DNA of 64,000 nt from Candidatus Altarchaeales archaeon (GCA_014727915.1 WJMO01000009.1:1-64000), one strand, 5' to 3'; shown: positions 33,152 through 42,707, numbered from the stretch's first letter. The notes: a model not told the origin generated them from the sequence alone. Program-made: numbers and translations.

Positions 33152-33570
33152 TGCTGCTCTGGCTCTGGGGCCAGCTTCATCTTAAGAGCTAGGAAAGCCA
33201 TCGCAGCCACCCCATACATCAGGAGTACGAGCTCTGGCGGGTCGACGAATCTACCTACTATCCTGACCACCGCATATATTATGGCTACCATGCCGGTCAT
33301 CAGAATCACGGCTTCGACGATGGCTTCGAAGAAGGCCTTTTTCACTGCATAGCCCGTCCTGACGGCCTCCTCCCTTATCTCATCGACCCGTTCGGCGGTC
33401 TCCTCCTTTATCTCCTCGACCTTCTCTTCGACCTGGTACCTCTGGGCGAAGTATTTCATGAGGAATCCGCCAACCCCTTCAGCCACTTCAAGGGCCGAAC
33501 CAAGAGGCACGCCTCCCAGCGGGCTTGACGCCTTTTTCCTCTTCCTCTTGGTTTTGCCCTTAGGAGCCAT
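33148..33570 (-). CDS. membrane protein with basic N-terminus and long helix
   Basis: A 140-residue protein: a basic start (KGKTKRKRKKASS), an acidic/basic helix of about 45 residues with heptad character (VEEKVEEIKEETAERVDEIREEAVRT), and two C-terminal membrane helices (about 83-103 and 112-130). It lies 6 nt after the H1-like gene and is therefore probably co-transcribed with it. The basic, helical and membrane parts repeat the plan of that neighbour. Function unknown. Confidence 0.65.
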   Translation of the reverse strand: MAPKGKTKRKRKKASSPLGGVPLGSALEVAEGVGGFLMKYFAQRYQVEEKVEEIKEETAERVDEIREEAVRTGYAVKKAFFEAIVEAVILMTGMVAIIYAVVRIVGRFVDPPELVLLMYGVAAMAFLALKMKLAPEPEQH

Positions 33571-33576
33571 ATCTGT

Positions 33577-34200
33577 CTATCTTTTCTTGAGCATTGACAT
33601 CAGGAACGCTCCGGCCATGGCTCCTACCGCGGTAACGGCTACGGCAGCGCCTGCTGGGTTCTTCCTGACCTCTTTTTCGATCTGTTTTTGAGCCTTAGCA
33701 ACGTCTTTCTTGACTATTCTCTCGTATTTCTTGGATTCTTTCTTCCAGTCCTTCCCGGACATGTTGACCGCCTTCCTGTAGTTGGCTAGCATCTGCTTCT
33801 CAGCATTCTTCACAGCACCCTCTATCTGCCTTACCTGCTTTTTGCTAAGCATAGGCGAGGATCTTCTCCTCGCCGTTTTCCGCTTAGCCTTTTTCTTGGC
33901 CGGCTTCTTCTTCACGGTCCTTTTTTTGGCTTTTTTCTTGGCCGGCTTCTTCTTCACGGTCCTTTTTTTGGCTTTTTTCTTGGTTGTTCTCTTTTTGGCC
34001 GTCTTTTTCTTTTTGGCTGCTTTTTTCTTTACTGTTCTTCTTTTCGCAGTCTTCTTCTTGGTTGTCCTTTTCTTGGCCTTTTTCTTGGCCGGCTTCTTCC
34101 TTGCTGTTCTCTTCTTCGTCGCTTTCCTCTTGGCTGTCTTCTTCTTCGAACTCTTCCTCTTTACCCCTTTAGCCTTCCTTTTCGCTTTCTTCTTTGCCAT
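33577..34200 (-). CDS. histone H1-like Lys/Ala-rich protein with C-terminal membrane anchor
   Basis: A 207-residue protein. The first 115 residues are repeated KKPAKKKAKKRT-type units like the histone H1 tail or bacterial HctB/AlgP proteins, which bind DNA without sequence preference. Residues about 120-180 are a helical region (KQVRQIEGAVKNAEKQML), and the end (RKNPAGAAVAVTAVGAMAGAFLMSML) is a membrane helix like that of ElaB/DUF883 proteins. The ATG is set by a GAGGTGA ribosome site 6 nt upstream. Together this suggests a nucleoid-to-membrane tether, by inference. Confidence 0.75.
   Translation of the reverse strand: MAKKKAKRKAKGVKRKSSKKKTAKRKATKKRTARKKPAKKKAKKRTTKKKTAKRRTVKKKAAKKKKTAKKRTTKKKAKKRTVKKKPAKKKAKKRTVKKKPAKKKAKRKTARRRSSPMLSKKQVRQIEGAVKNAEKQMLANYRKAVNMSGKDWKKESKKYERIVKKDVAKAQKQIEKEVRKNPAGAAVAVTAVGAMAGAFLMSMLKKR
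33890..33983 (-). repeat. 42-bp tandem repeat encoding the Lys-rich units
   Basis: For 52 consecutive positions (33890-33941) the sequence is identical to that 42 bases further on (33932-33983). One period encodes 14 residues (KKRTVKKKPAKKKA). This length can change by slippage, so the DNA-binding tail may vary between strains. Confidence 0.85.
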
Positions 34201-34246
34201 ATAGTTCACCTCGCTGTAATAGAATTAAATAGAATCGAATAAAAAC

Positions 34247-34771
34247 CTATTCTGCGGAAATAATTGCTCTGTCTCTGCCGCCGTCGACTTCACGGAGCTT
34301 TATTTTTATCTTCTCCTTCACCGATGTCAGCACAACCGACCCTACATAGTCTGCCGTTATCGGGAGCTCCCGGTGTCCCCGGTCAACCAACACCGCGGTT
34401 TTTATGCTCTTGGGCCTCCCTACCTGTGTGAGCGCGTCCATTGCAGCCCTGATGGTTCTCCCGGTTGACATGACGTCATCGACCAGGACCACGTTCCTGC
34501 CGTTTATGTCGAATGGGATGTCTGTCAGGTCCTCTTCCAGGTCTTCTGTGACATCGTCCCGGTAGGGTCTCGTGTCGAGGGAGCCTACGCCCACGTTATT
34601 CCCGGATTCCTTCTTTATCCTGTTCTTCAGCCTTTTGGCCAGGGTGACTCCCCTGGTGATTATGCCGACGAGGACCAGGTCCTCCGGGTTCTCGCCTTCC
34701 AGTATCTGCTCCAGGAGCTTGTCCTCCGCCTCCTTTACCTCGTCTTCCCCCATGATCTGCGCTGTGTTCAT
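34247..34771 (-). CDS. pyrR: PyrR-type phosphoribosyltransferase
   Basis: A 174-residue PyrR family protein: VLVGIITRGVTLAKRL, the PRPP-binding loop NVVLVDDVMSTGRTIRAAMDAL, and LVDRGHRELPITADYVGS. In bacteria PyrR binds pyr mRNA and attenuates pyrimidine genes, with uracil phosphoribosyltransferase activity; it is uncommon in archaea, where no attenuation role is known. It overlaps the upstream ACT-domain gene by 4 nt. No pyr genes lie nearby. Likely of bacterial origin. Confidence 0.9.
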   Translation of the reverse strand: MNTAQIMGEDEVKEAEDKLLEQILEGENPEDLVLVGIITRGVTLAKRLKNRIKKESGNNVGVGSLDTRPYRDDVTEDLEEDLTDIPFDINGRNVVLVDDVMSTGRTIRAAMDALTQVGRPKSIKTAVLVDRGHRELPITADYVGSVVLTSVKEKIKIKLREVDGGRDRAIISAE

Positions 34772-35406
34772 CTTCTTGTCTTTCGTATGAGGCTCCTGAC
34801 CACATCTACCGCCTTAAGCGAGTCCTTCTTGTCGACTATGATGATGGTGTTGTCGTAGCTTGAAGTTACCTCTATCAAGTTTATCTTGTTCCCGCCGAGC
34901 GACATCATCAGCTGGGCTATGACGCCTGGCGTGTCGACGATGTCCTCCGGGCTGGCTATTATTATCGCGCTTAGGTTGCTTATCTTCTTTAGCAGGTCCT
35001 CCCTTTTATACTTCACGCTCTCAATACCTCGGTCGTCGACCATCAGGGTGGTGGTGCCTATTCCCTGTATCCTGACGTAGAAGCAGTCTTTACACTCCTC
35101 CGGCTCTTTGAGCTCTGGGTTCCCTCTCAAGTAGAGAATGTTTATGTCGTCGAGCATCTGCAATCTGCTCTTCCCGAATATGTCGTTGTATTTCGTGTCC
35201 TCATCCTCATGTATCCTCGATCCGATCCGCTGAAGCGTCACTGCTATGGTGCTCACTTTCGTGTTGTATCCTGTCAGCCGGCTCACGTCCTTTTGGATGT
35301 GCTGTGCGAGCCTTCGGTTGTTGGTTATCCCCATGCGCAGGGCATCGTATACTCTCATGTCGGTCTTTATGGCTTCCTCCACTGCAGACGCCACGCTAGC
35401 CATCAT
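34768..35406 (-). CDS. ACT-domain regulatory protein
   Basis: A 212-residue archaeal protein with an N-terminal helical part resembling a winged helix (VEEAIKTDMRVYDALRMGITNNRRLAQHIQKD) and C-terminal paired ACT-like strands (SNLSAIIIASPEDIVDTPGVIAQLMMSLGGNKINLIEVTSSYDNTIIIVDKKD), similar to the regulatory part of aspartokinase. ACT domains bind amino acids, so it may sense a metabolite. It is coupled to pyrR by an ATGA overlap and is divergent from argG, which makes arginine or aspartate sensing a fair guess. Confidence 0.7.
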   Translation of the reverse strand: MMASVASAVEEAIKTDMRVYDALRMGITNNRRLAQHIQKDVSRLTGYNTKVSTIAVTLQRIGSRIHEDEDTKYNDIFGKSRLQMLDDINILYLRGNPELKEPEECKDCFYVRIQGIGTTTLMVDDRGIESVKYKREDLLKKISNLSAIIIASPEDIVDTPGVIAQLMMSLGGNKINLIEVTSSYDNTIIIVDKKDSLKAVDVVRSLIRKTRR

Positions 35407-35420
35407 ACACTATTGTATTA

Positions 35421-35443
35421 TATTTAAATATTATTTAAATATT
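35421..35443. promoter_or_regulatory. tandem 11-bp repeat in the argG/ACT divergent promoter
   Basis: TATTTAAATATT occurs at 35421-35432 and again, sharing one base, at 35432-35443, in the 102-bp spacer between the ACT gene and argG. Each copy is nearly self-complementary and could be a TATA box read either way or a pair of operator half-sites one helical turn apart. argG itself has a GGAGG ribosome site 10 nt before its ATG. Confidence 0.45.
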
Positions 35444-35508
35444 GTTTTAAATAAAACAAATGGTTTTATTTTTGTAACATTATATGTGTATGTGGAGGAT
35501 ACACTAAA

Positions 35509-36801
35509 ATGGAACTGGAAGAGATACTCAAAAAGATAGAGGAAACACCCAAACCAAAGGTCAAGAAGGCATGCATCGCATACTCCGGAGGCCTTGACTC
35601 CTGCCTCGGAGTCGAGTTCCTGCGCAAGGTATACGGCGCAGAGGAGATCGTGGCAGTAACACTGGACGTCGGACAGGGAGAGGAGGAGATTAAGGACGCG
35701 GACGAGAAAGCCAAGAAACTGGGTATCGACCCGATACTCATAGACATCAAGGACGAGTTCACGGAAGTGTGGATGTCCAAGGCGATACAGGCGAACAGCG
35801 ACTACAACGGATATCCGGTGTCGACTTCGATGACACGCCAGCTGGTAGCGGCGGTGGTCGCGGAGCAGGCGGTCAAACACGGCTGCGACTCCATACTCGA
35901 AGGCTGCACCGGGAAGGGCAACGACCAGTACAGGATGCACAACGTTATCAAGTTCTTCGCACCCGACATAGAGATACTGCAACCGGTGAGGGACTTCGAC
36001 CTCACCCGACTAGAGGAGAACGCTCTGGTGGAGGCCTGGGACATACCGGTCAACGAGCAGGTGACCGGCGGAGACGACAAGACCCTGTGGTGCCGCTCAA
36101 TAGCATCCGGCGCCGTTGACCTGAACCAGCCGCTGCCCGATGACATCTGGATGTGGCTGGTGCCTCCGGAGAAGGCGCCCGACAAGCCGACTATCGTCGA
36201 GCTGGAGTTCGAGAGGGGCGTTCCCGTGGCCATGGACGGAAAGCATATGAAGCTCGGCGACCTGGTCATGGAGTTGAACGTCATAGCAGGGAAGAACGGA
36301 GTGGGTAAGATAGACATGTTTGAGGACGGGATAATGAACATGAAGAGCCGCGAGATATACGAGGCCCCCGCCGCACACGTGATACTCAAGCTTCACCGTG
36401 ACCTGGAGCAGTGGTGCCTCAGCAAGGACGAGATACAGTTCAAGAAGTCAGTGGATTCCAAATGGGCTTACCTCGTATACCACGGCCAATGGTATCACCC
36501 GCTCAAGGACGACCTCGACGCGTTCATATCCAAGAGCCAGGAGTGGGTGAACGGCAGATACAAGGCGAAGCTTTACAAGGGCAACATCGACATCATCGAG
36601 CGCCACTCCGACACGGGACTGTTCAGCCCTGAGATGCGGTCAATAAAGACCCGTGGATTCGACCAGCGCTGGGCGGTCGGTTCGACAAAGGTGGAGACCC
36701 TCCAATGGATGATAATGGCCAAGGCGGGGCGGAAGCCCCAGCCCAAGGTCGAGATCAAGAAGGACCTGAAGAAGGCGGAGAAGGTGAAGGCCAGGAAGTA
36801 G
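35509..36801 (+). CDS. argG: argininosuccinate synthase-like protein, divergent copy
   Basis: A 430-residue member of the argininosuccinate synthase family, which joins citrulline and aspartate with ATP. The pyrophosphatase loop is AYSGGLDSC (residues 24-32; canonical SGGLDTS), followed by EGCTGKGNDQYRMHN. Where ordinary ArgG has YSxDxNLxxxSxExGxLEDP, this copy has TGGDDKTLWCRSIASGAVDLNQPLPDD, so the substrate region differs. It ends in a Lys-rich tail. First gene of an argG-argH-argG unit; it may prefer a different substrate or be an alternative form. Confidence 0.85.
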   Translation: MELEEILKKIEETPKPKVKKACIAYSGGLDSCLGVEFLRKVYGAEEIVAVTLDVGQGEEEIKDADEKAKKLGIDPILIDIKDEFTEVWMSKAIQANSDYNGYPVSTSMTRQLVAAVVAEQAVKHGCDSILEGCTGKGNDQYRMHNVIKFFAPDIEILQPVRDFDLTRLEENALVEAWDIPVNEQVTGGDDKTLWCRSIASGAVDLNQPLPDDIWMWLVPPEKAPDKPTIVELEFERGVPVAMDGKHMKLGDLVMELNVIAGKNGVGKIDMFEDGIMNMKSREIYEAPAAHVILKLHRDLEQWCLSKDEIQFKKSVDSKWAYLVYHGQWYHPLKDDLDAFISKSQEWVNGRYKAKLYKGNIDIIERHSDTGLFSPEMRSIKTRGFDQRWAVGSTKVETLQWMIMAKAGRKPQPKVEIKKDLKKAEKVKARK

Positions 36802-36853
36802 ATTCCTGCCACTTCCCTCATTTATTTTAGGAAATCGAATAGGTTAGGGTACG

Positions 36854-38359
36854 ATGGCGAAGCTATGGGGAGGACGGTTCGAAAAGGACCTCACGGAGAG
36901 CACCGAGGACTATCTCCAGTCCATAGAGGTGGACAAGGAGATGGTATTGGAAGACATCTGGGGTAGCCAGGCCCATGCAATAATGCTCTCCAAGCAGGAC
37001 ATCATCTCCAACAAGGATTTGAAGGAGATCCTCCACTGGCTTGAAAAGGCGAAGAAGGACTACTTGAGCGGGAAGCTGGTCTTAAGCAAGCAGGACGAGG
37101 ACGTTCACATGAACGTCGAGAAATACCTCATCCGGGGGGCCGGCCCCGAATACGGGGGGAAGCTCCACACTGCTCGAAGCCGGAATGACCAGGTATTGAC
37201 GGATGCGAAACTCCACATACGGCACAAGATACTCGACATAAAGAAGAAGATATTGAGCCTGCAGAATGTCTTCATAGAACTTGCCGAGGAAAACCTCGAG
37301 ACTCCTGTTCCAGGCTACACGCACACCCAGGACGCTCAGCCGATAACATTGGCCTACTGGGCTACCGCCTATGTGAGCGCTTTCATGCGGGACCTCAAGC
37401 GTCTCGACCACGCCTACGCGAACGTAGACACCAACCCGCTGGGCTCGTGCGCTCTTGCAGGGACTTCATTTCCCATAGACCGCCGCATGACCGCGAAGCT
37501 TTTGGGGTTCACCGAGGTCCACAAGCACAGCCTGGATGTCATATCAAGCCGGGACTTCATAGCTGAGACATTGTGCGCGCTGACGATACACATGAGCAAC
37601 CTGAGCAAGCTCGCGGAGGAGATGGTCTACTGGAGCACCTACGAGTTCGGCATACTCGAGTTGGACGACAGCTACACCGCAGGCTCATCCATCATGCCCC
37701 AGAAGAAGAACCCCTGCGTGGCTGAGCTGACCCGCGGCCGGACTGGCCGAGTCTACGGAGCTCTAATGCAGCTGCTCACCATGATGAAGGGCATACCCAT
37801 GGGCTACAACCGTGACCTACAGGAGGACAAGCCACCCCTGTGGAACGCCTTCGACATCGTGGGCAAAACGCTCGACGTCACCATCGGGATGATAGACACC
37901 ATGAAAGTCAACGAGGAGCGGCTCGCTGAACTGTCCGGGGCGAACTTCACGACTGCCACGGAGCTGGCTAACCACCTGGTCCGGGAGCACGGGCTCAGCT
38001 TCCGTGAATGCCATCATATAGTCGGGAGCCTGGTGGGAGAGCTCCACCGGAAGGGGAAGAACTTCATGGACTTCGACGAAGTCGACAAGATACTGTCCGG
38101 TCAGGGAGTTAAGGTCAGCTTCGACGAGATGCGCAACATCTTCGACCCGCGCAAGAACATTCACACCTACAAGAGCCTCGGCAGCACCTCCCCCCGGGAG
38201 GTCTCCAAGATGATTCGGGAGTTCAAGAAACAGATGGACTCTAACATAAGACGCATAAAGTCCCAGGAGGAGCGTATTGAGTCCGCGCAGAAGCTCACGG
38301 AGAGCATAGTCTCGAAGGTGCTTGAAGGAAAGGACATAGGGGGGATAAAGATAAAATGA
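36854..38359 (+). CDS. argH: argininosuccinate lyase
   Basis: A 501-residue lyase of the fumarase/aspartase superfamily that splits argininosuccinate into arginine and fumarate. Visible are [10 protein letters not shown] at the start, [36 protein letters not shown] and the signature [12 protein letters not shown] with the catalytic serine loop. A C-terminal extension of about 50 residues ([17 protein letters not shown]) is slightly longer than usual. Its stop overlaps the second argG start by 4 nt. Confidence 0.97.
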   Translation: MAKLWGGRFEKDLTESTEDYLQSIEVDKEMVLEDIWGSQAHAIMLSKQDIISNKDLKEILHWLEKAKKDYLSGKLVLSKQDEDVHMNVEKYLIRGAGPEYGGKLHTARSRNDQVLTDAKLHIRHKILDIKKKILSLQNVFIELAEENLETPVPGYTHTQDAQPITLAYWATAYVSAFMRDLKRLDHAYANVDTNPLGSCALAGTSFPIDRRMTAKLLGFTEVHKHSLDVISSRDFIAETLCALTIHMSNLSKLAEEMVYWSTYEFGILELDDSYTAGSSIMPQKKNPCVAELTRGRTGRVYGALMQLLTMMKGIPMGYNRDLQEDKPPLWNAFDIVGKTLDVTIGMIDTMKVNEERLAELSGANFTTATELANHLVREHGLSFRECHHIVGSLVGELHRKGKNFMDFDEVDKILSGQGVKVSFDEMRNIFDPRKNIHTYKSLGSTSPREVSKMIREFKKQMDSNIRRIKSQEERIESAQKLTESIVSKVLEGKDIGGIKIK

Positions 38360-39570
38360 AGAAGAAGGTAGTGTTGGCTTACTCGGGGGGTTTGGACACG
38401 AGCGTGATACTGAAGTGGCTCATCGACAAAGGCTATGATGTCATAGCATACGTGGCGGACGTCGGCCAGAAAGAGGACTATGAGGCCGTCAGGAAGAAGG
38501 CCCTCGAATGCGGAGCTAGCAAAGTCTACGTTGAAGACCTGAAAAAGGAGTTCATAACCGACTTCGTGTTCAAGGCTTTGAAGTCCAATGCGGTATACGA
38601 GGGAAGATACCTCCTTGGAACGTCGATAGCCCGGCCCGTGATCGCGAAACGCCACATAGACGTGGCCCGGAAGGAGAAGACCAACATAGTCTCCCACGGT
38701 GCCACCGGAAAGGGCAATGATCAGGTCCGCTTCGAGCTGACCTACATCACCTTGATGCCCGAGGTCGAGATAATAGCTCCCTGGAAGGACGAGGAGTTCC
38801 TGTCCAAGTTCCAGGGCCGGAAGGACATGCTGGAATATGCCGAGGAGCATGGCATCCCGGTAGAGGCCACGACTAAGAAGCCCTACAGCTCCGACGAGAA
38901 CATAATGCACAAGAGCTACGAGGCGGGGGTCCTGGAGGACCCGCTCAAACCAGCTGATGAATCCATGTTCACCATGACCGTTTCCCCGAAGGACGCCCCC
39001 GACGAGAAGACAAAGGTTTCAGTCACCTTCAAAGCGGGTGTCCCTGTTAAAGTCGAGTCCAACGGCACCGTCAAGTCTAAGCCTGTGGAGATGCTCCAGT
39101 TCCTGAACAAGATAGCGGGCGAGAACGGCGTGGGCCGCATAGACATCGTGGAGAACCGGTTCGTGGGTATGAAATCACGGGGCGTCTACGAGACACCCGG
39201 ATACACTGTGCTGCGCGCCGCTCACATGGACCTGGAGGGGCTGACGGTGGACCGTGAGGTGATACACCTCCGGGACATGCTGACACCCAAGATATCGGAG
39301 CTCATGTACTATGGGTTCTGGTATGCGCCCGAGATGTACTTCCTGATGGCAGCAGTCGAAGAGAGCCAGAAGCACGTTTCAGGCACGGTGCACCTGTCCC
39401 TATACAAGGGCAACGTGATTGTGGAAGGACGCGAGTCAGAGGACAGCCTATACGACGAGGACGTGGCCTCAATGGATGTCCACGGCGGATACGACCAGAA
39501 GGACGCTACCGGATTCATAAAACTGAACGCGTTGCGCCTGCGCATATGGGCCAGAAAACACGGTAAATGA
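38356..39570 (+). CDS. argG: argininosuccinate synthase, canonical copy
   Basis: A 404-residue ArgG with the family's standard signatures: [18 protein letters not shown] (loop residues 10-16), [24 protein letters not shown], and [22 protein letters not shown] for the citrulline/aspartate region. This copy is the likely true arginine enzyme. Coupled to argH by an ATGA overlap. With the divergent copy upstream the operon encodes two different members of the family. Confidence 0.96.
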   Translation: MKKKVVLAYSGGLDTSVILKWLIDKGYDVIAYVADVGQKEDYEAVRKKALECGASKVYVEDLKKEFITDFVFKALKSNAVYEGRYLLGTSIARPVIAKRHIDVARKEKTNIVSHGATGKGNDQVRFELTYITLMPEVEIIAPWKDEEFLSKFQGRKDMLEYAEEHGIPVEATTKKPYSSDENIMHKSYEAGVLEDPLKPADESMFTMTVSPKDAPDEKTKVSVTFKAGVPVKVESNGTVKSKPVEMLQFLNKIAGENGVGRIDIVENRFVGMKSRGVYETPGYTVLRAAHMDLEGLTVDREVIHLRDMLTPKISELMYYGFWYAPEMYFLMAAVEESQKHVSGTVHLSLYKGNVIVEGRESEDSLYDEDVASMDVHGGYDQKDATGFIKLNALRLRIWARKHGK

Positions 39571-39600
39571 TTTATTTAGGCGATTTCCCCTATATCTTAC

Positions 39601-39810
39601 ATGGTGAATCATAGGGTTTTATCCTATCTGTTGCTGGCTTTGTCGCTCCTTCCCGGCAACTCATGTGCTTACATAGACCCTGGAACGGGCAGCATGTTAT
39701 TCCAACTTGTAATAGCCGCCTCTGTGGGGGTCATGTTCCTTATCAAGTCTAAGGTAAAAAACCTTATATCGGGTATACAAAAGGCATTGTCTAAGTCTGA
39801 TGATGGATGA
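39601..39810 (+). CDS. PGTGS-type small membrane protein
   Basis: A 69-residue protein with a signal or anchor (SYLLLALSLLPGNSCA), the motif AYIDPGTGSMLFQL, and a second helix ending in a basic tail. This small protein type is repeatedly found beside NoeA-like methyltransferases and sulfatase-like membrane proteins in surface polysaccharide loci. It overlaps the methyltransferase start by 11 nt. Its activity is not known. TATA-like TGATTTATTT lies about 35 nt upstream. Confidence 0.7.
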   Translation: MVNHRVLSYLLLALSLLPGNSCAYIDPGTGSMLFQLVIAASVGVMFLIKSKVKNLISGIQKALSKSDDG

Positions 39811-41179
39811 GCGTAGGGTTCCCTCTTCTTTCAGGGACCCCAACGGATTTGTCTTCACTGAGGGTGGCGAGGTATTTCGCCAGGTTAACATCTCTTACAA
39901 AAGGCAATATGAGAAACTGATGTTCTCTGGCTTGTATGACGACCTGGTTTCTGATGGCCTGATTATTCCCCACATCGAATCGGACCATGAACCTTTGAAA
40001 AATCATGGCGCATATAAGGTATTGAAGCCCGATATTGTTCGTTTCACATCCTACCCCTATGAGTGGTGTTTCTCACAGTTAAAGGACGCTGCTCTGACGA
40101 CCCTCTCGATACAGATGAAATCCCTCGAACACGGGATGACACTAAAAGATGCCAGCGCATATAACATACAGTTCAACAGGGGGAAGCCTGTTCTCATAGA
40201 TACTCTATCCTTCGAGGTCCTGGACCCTACTGTCCCCTGGGTGGCCTATCGTCAATTCTGCCAGCACTTCCTAGCGCCGCTGGCGCTGATGACCTACATC
40301 GATCCAGGGCTGAACAGCCTCTTAAAGTCCCATCTAGACGGCGTTCCTCTTTCCATGGCCTCAAATATGCTGCCCAGAAGAACATACCTGAACTGGGGGC
40401 TACTTGTCCATTTACACATGCACTCAAAGAGTCAGTCACGTCTGATCAGGCATAGAGACAAGATGGAGGACAGGGCAATTAGCCTTAACTCCCTCAAAGG
40501 CCTTGCGGACAATCTGATGTCAACTGTGAAAAGCCTGGTCTGGAAGCCTGACAAGACAGTATGGAGCGAATACTATGGGGTTGAAAGTAACTATGATGAT
40601 TCGTCATTCGATGCAAAAAAGAAGAGGGTCGGAGAGCTAATAGAAAAGGCAAATCCGGCCAGCATTTGGGATATTGGGGCGAATACCGGCCTTTTCAGCA
40701 GGATGGCCTCTGAGAGGGGAGTACCGACCCTTTCGTTGGACTATGATAGGTCCTGTGTTGAGGTCAACTACTTAAGGGTCAAAAAGGACGGTGATGAAAA
40801 TCTGCTGCCCCTACACTCTGATATCACAAATCCAGCCCCGGCGATCGGATGGATGAACCAAGAGAGGAAGTCACTTCTTGAAAGGGGCCCAACAGACACT
40901 GTGCTTGCGTTAGCGTTGATACACCACCTGGCGATAGCAAACAACCTGCCCCTTGCCATGGTAAGCTCGTTCTTCTCAGGAATATGCAAAAAGCTAATAA
41001 TCGAATTCGTGCCCAAACAGGACTCCAATGCGCAGAGGCTTCTGCAGTCTAGGGAAGACATATTCCCTGACTATAACCTGGAGGAATTCGAAGGTGAATT
41101 CTCAAGATATTTTAAAATCGATTCCAAATTGCCAATACCCGGAAGCGATAGGGTGCTATATCTGATGGTGAAAGAATAA
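39800..41179 (+). CDS. NoeA-like class I SAM methyltransferase
   Basis: A 459-residue protein resembling the NoeA host-specificity nodulation protein: an N-terminal region with FRDPNGFVFTEGGEVFRQVN, LKPDIVRFTSYPYEWCFSQLKDAALTTL and LKDASAYNIQFNRGKPVLIDTLSF, then a Rossmann domain with SIWDIGANTGLFSRMA (SAM motif I) and TVLALALIHHLAIANNLP. The first half looks like a kinase-like lid domain and the second is the methyltransferase. NoeA modifies a Nod-factor sugar; here a surface glycan is the likely acceptor. Followed 1 nt later by two sulfatase-like genes. Confidence 0.8.
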   Translation: MMDERRVPSSFRDPNGFVFTEGGEVFRQVNISYKRQYEKLMFSGLYDDLVSDGLIIPHIESDHEPLKNHGAYKVLKPDIVRFTSYPYEWCFSQLKDAALTTLSIQMKSLEHGMTLKDASAYNIQFNRGKPVLIDTLSFEVLDPTVPWVAYRQFCQHFLAPLALMTYIDPGLNSLLKSHLDGVPLSMASNMLPRRTYLNWGLLVHLHMHSKSQSRLIRHRDKMEDRAISLNSLKGLADNLMSTVKSLVWKPDKTVWSEYYGVESNYDDSSFDAKKKRVGELIEKANPASIWDIGANTGLFSRMASERGVPTLSLDYDRSCVEVNYLRVKKDGDENLLPLHSDITNPAPAIGWMNQERKSLLERGPTDTVLALALIHHLAIANNLPLAMVSSFFSGICKKLIIEFVPKQDSNAQRLLQSREDIFPDYNLEEFEGEFSRYFKIDSKLPIPGSDRVLYLMVKE

Positions 41180-41180
41180 G

Positions 41181-42707
41181 ATGCACAACTCCCCTAGGGT
41201 GATCCTACACCCTCTCCTGCTAGCAGCATATCCTGTCCTCTTCCTCTATGGCCAGAACCTCGGGGAAGTCGCATTAGAAGGGCTCGTCATCCCCCTCACA
41301 TTTGCGTTCGCCGTTCTCTCCGTCTCCTATTCCCTGTTCTTTCTCCACTTCAGGGAAATGGAAAGAACGTCCTTGATGACGTCCCTGTTTCTCGTTATCT
41401 TCTTCTTTTCGGGTATTTTCGCCGAACTGCTGTCTAAATACGCTCCCTTACTATACCTTGGTGAAACTGTAATACCCCACCAGTTCATCCTTGTTTTTTT
41501 CAGCGCTGCCTTCTTGACACTCTCCCTCTCTCTTCTTTCAGGGCATAAAGGGGATTTAAAGCCAATAACCTTCTATTTTAATCTTCTAGCATCCACTCTG
41601 GCGTTGTTGAATCTTCTTACTGTCGTTCCTTTTTTGCTTTCCACCAGCCTTAACGGTTCCCAGTCCTCCCCGACAGGCTTGCATCCTGAAGCCGAATGCA
41701 CTGGAGCATGTCCAGACATATATTACATAATCCTGGATGCATACCCGCGAGACGACGTTCTGAGGGAGAGTTTTGGGTTTGAAAACGGGCCCTTCATAGA
41801 CTCCCTATCCTCCAGGGGATTCTATGTCGCGTCCGACTCGAGGAGCAACTATGCAAATAGCTATCAGTCCCTATCATCCTCTCTAAACATGGATTATCTG
41901 GATGCACTAGTCGATAGCATGAAAAGCGCTTCTATGAACCGTTATATGGTCTATGAGATGATCAAGGAAAACAAGGTCCAGGGTTATCTAGAGTCCAAAG
42001 GCTACGTAATCATCAATTTCAGGTCTGGCTGGGGTCCAACGGATGATATGGGCGATTCAGACATTCAGCTAAGCCCTTTTGACTTCCGCGAGAACAACGA
42101 ATTCTTTGTTGTTCTGCTGCAAAACACTGTTTTGGCCCCTGCAATAGAGCAGGTTATATGGGACTCTAGGAGGGAGAACATCTTATACGCTTTCGATAAC
42201 CTAGGCGGAGTTGCTGACATGCCTGAATCCACCTTCACATTTGCTCACATACTCTGCCCGCACCCTCCCTTCCTATTCGATGAGGATGGCAGTCTCCCCT
42301 CATCAGATGCTGGTTTGAGCCTCGATGATCTCATGGCGGGTCAGGTGTCCTTTGTCAACAGGAAGGTCTCTGATGCTGTTGACGAGATACTGTCCAAGTC
42401 GGATGAGCCTCCGGTGATCATCTTGCAGGCTGATCACGGTACCGGACTGCTCGGATCAAACAGTGTTTGCATGTTAAAACCTTCAAGCATATATTCTGTG
42501 AATGAGAGTGAACTGGAGGACCGGATGAAGATATTGAACGCCTATCTTCTGCCTGGGGGCGGGAGCGAAGGGCTGTACGAGTCTATCTCTCCCGTGAACT
42601 CTTTTAGGGTTGTTTTCAACCGCTACTTCCATGAGAACCTCACTCTCCTGGAGGATAGGAGCTTCATATCCTGCGACAGTGACACTTTCAATTTCAGAGA
42701 ACTATGA
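41181..42707 (+). CDS. membrane sulfatase/phosphoethanolamine-transferase-like protein 1
   Basis: A 508-residue protein with about five N-terminal membrane helices (residues 8-160) and an extracellular alkaline-phosphatase-superfamily domain. Metal and catalytic features are PDIYYIILDAYPRDD, SNYANSYQSLSSSLN, HILCPHPPFLF and ILQADHGTGLLG. Family members cleave or transfer sulfate or phospho-groups on sugars or lipids. It starts 1 nt after the NoeA-like gene and is followed by a close paralogue, so the two probably act on the same surface polymer. Specific substrate unknown. Confidence 0.8.
   Translation: MHNSPRVILHPLLLAAYPVLFLYGQNLGEVALEGLVIPLTFAFAVLSVSYSLFFLHFREMERTSLMTSLFLVIFFFSGIFAELLSKYAPLLYLGETVIPHQFILVFFSAAFLTLSLSLLSGHKGDLKPITFYFNLLASTLALLNLLTVVPFLLSTSLNGSQSSPTGLHPEAECTGACPDIYYIILDAYPRDDVLRESFGFENGPFIDSLSSRGFYVASDSRSNYANSYQSLSSSLNMDYLDALVDSMKSASMNRYMVYEMIKENKVQGYLESKGYVIINFRSGWGPTDDMGDSDIQLSPFDFRENNEFFVVLLQNTVLAPAIEQVIWDSRRENILYAFDNLGGVADMPESTFTFAHILCPHPPFLFDEDGSLPSSDAGLSLDDLMAGQVSFVNRKVSDAVDEILSKSDEPPVIILQADHGTGLLGSNSVCMLKPSSIYSVNESELEDRMKILNAYLLPGGGSEGLYESISPVNSFRVVFNRYFHENLTLLEDRSFISCDSDTFNFREL

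Noticed and set aside
38167..38910. Minus-strand frame of 247 codons over argH/argG
   Set aside because: Shadow of two well-supported plus-strand genes with canonical motifs.
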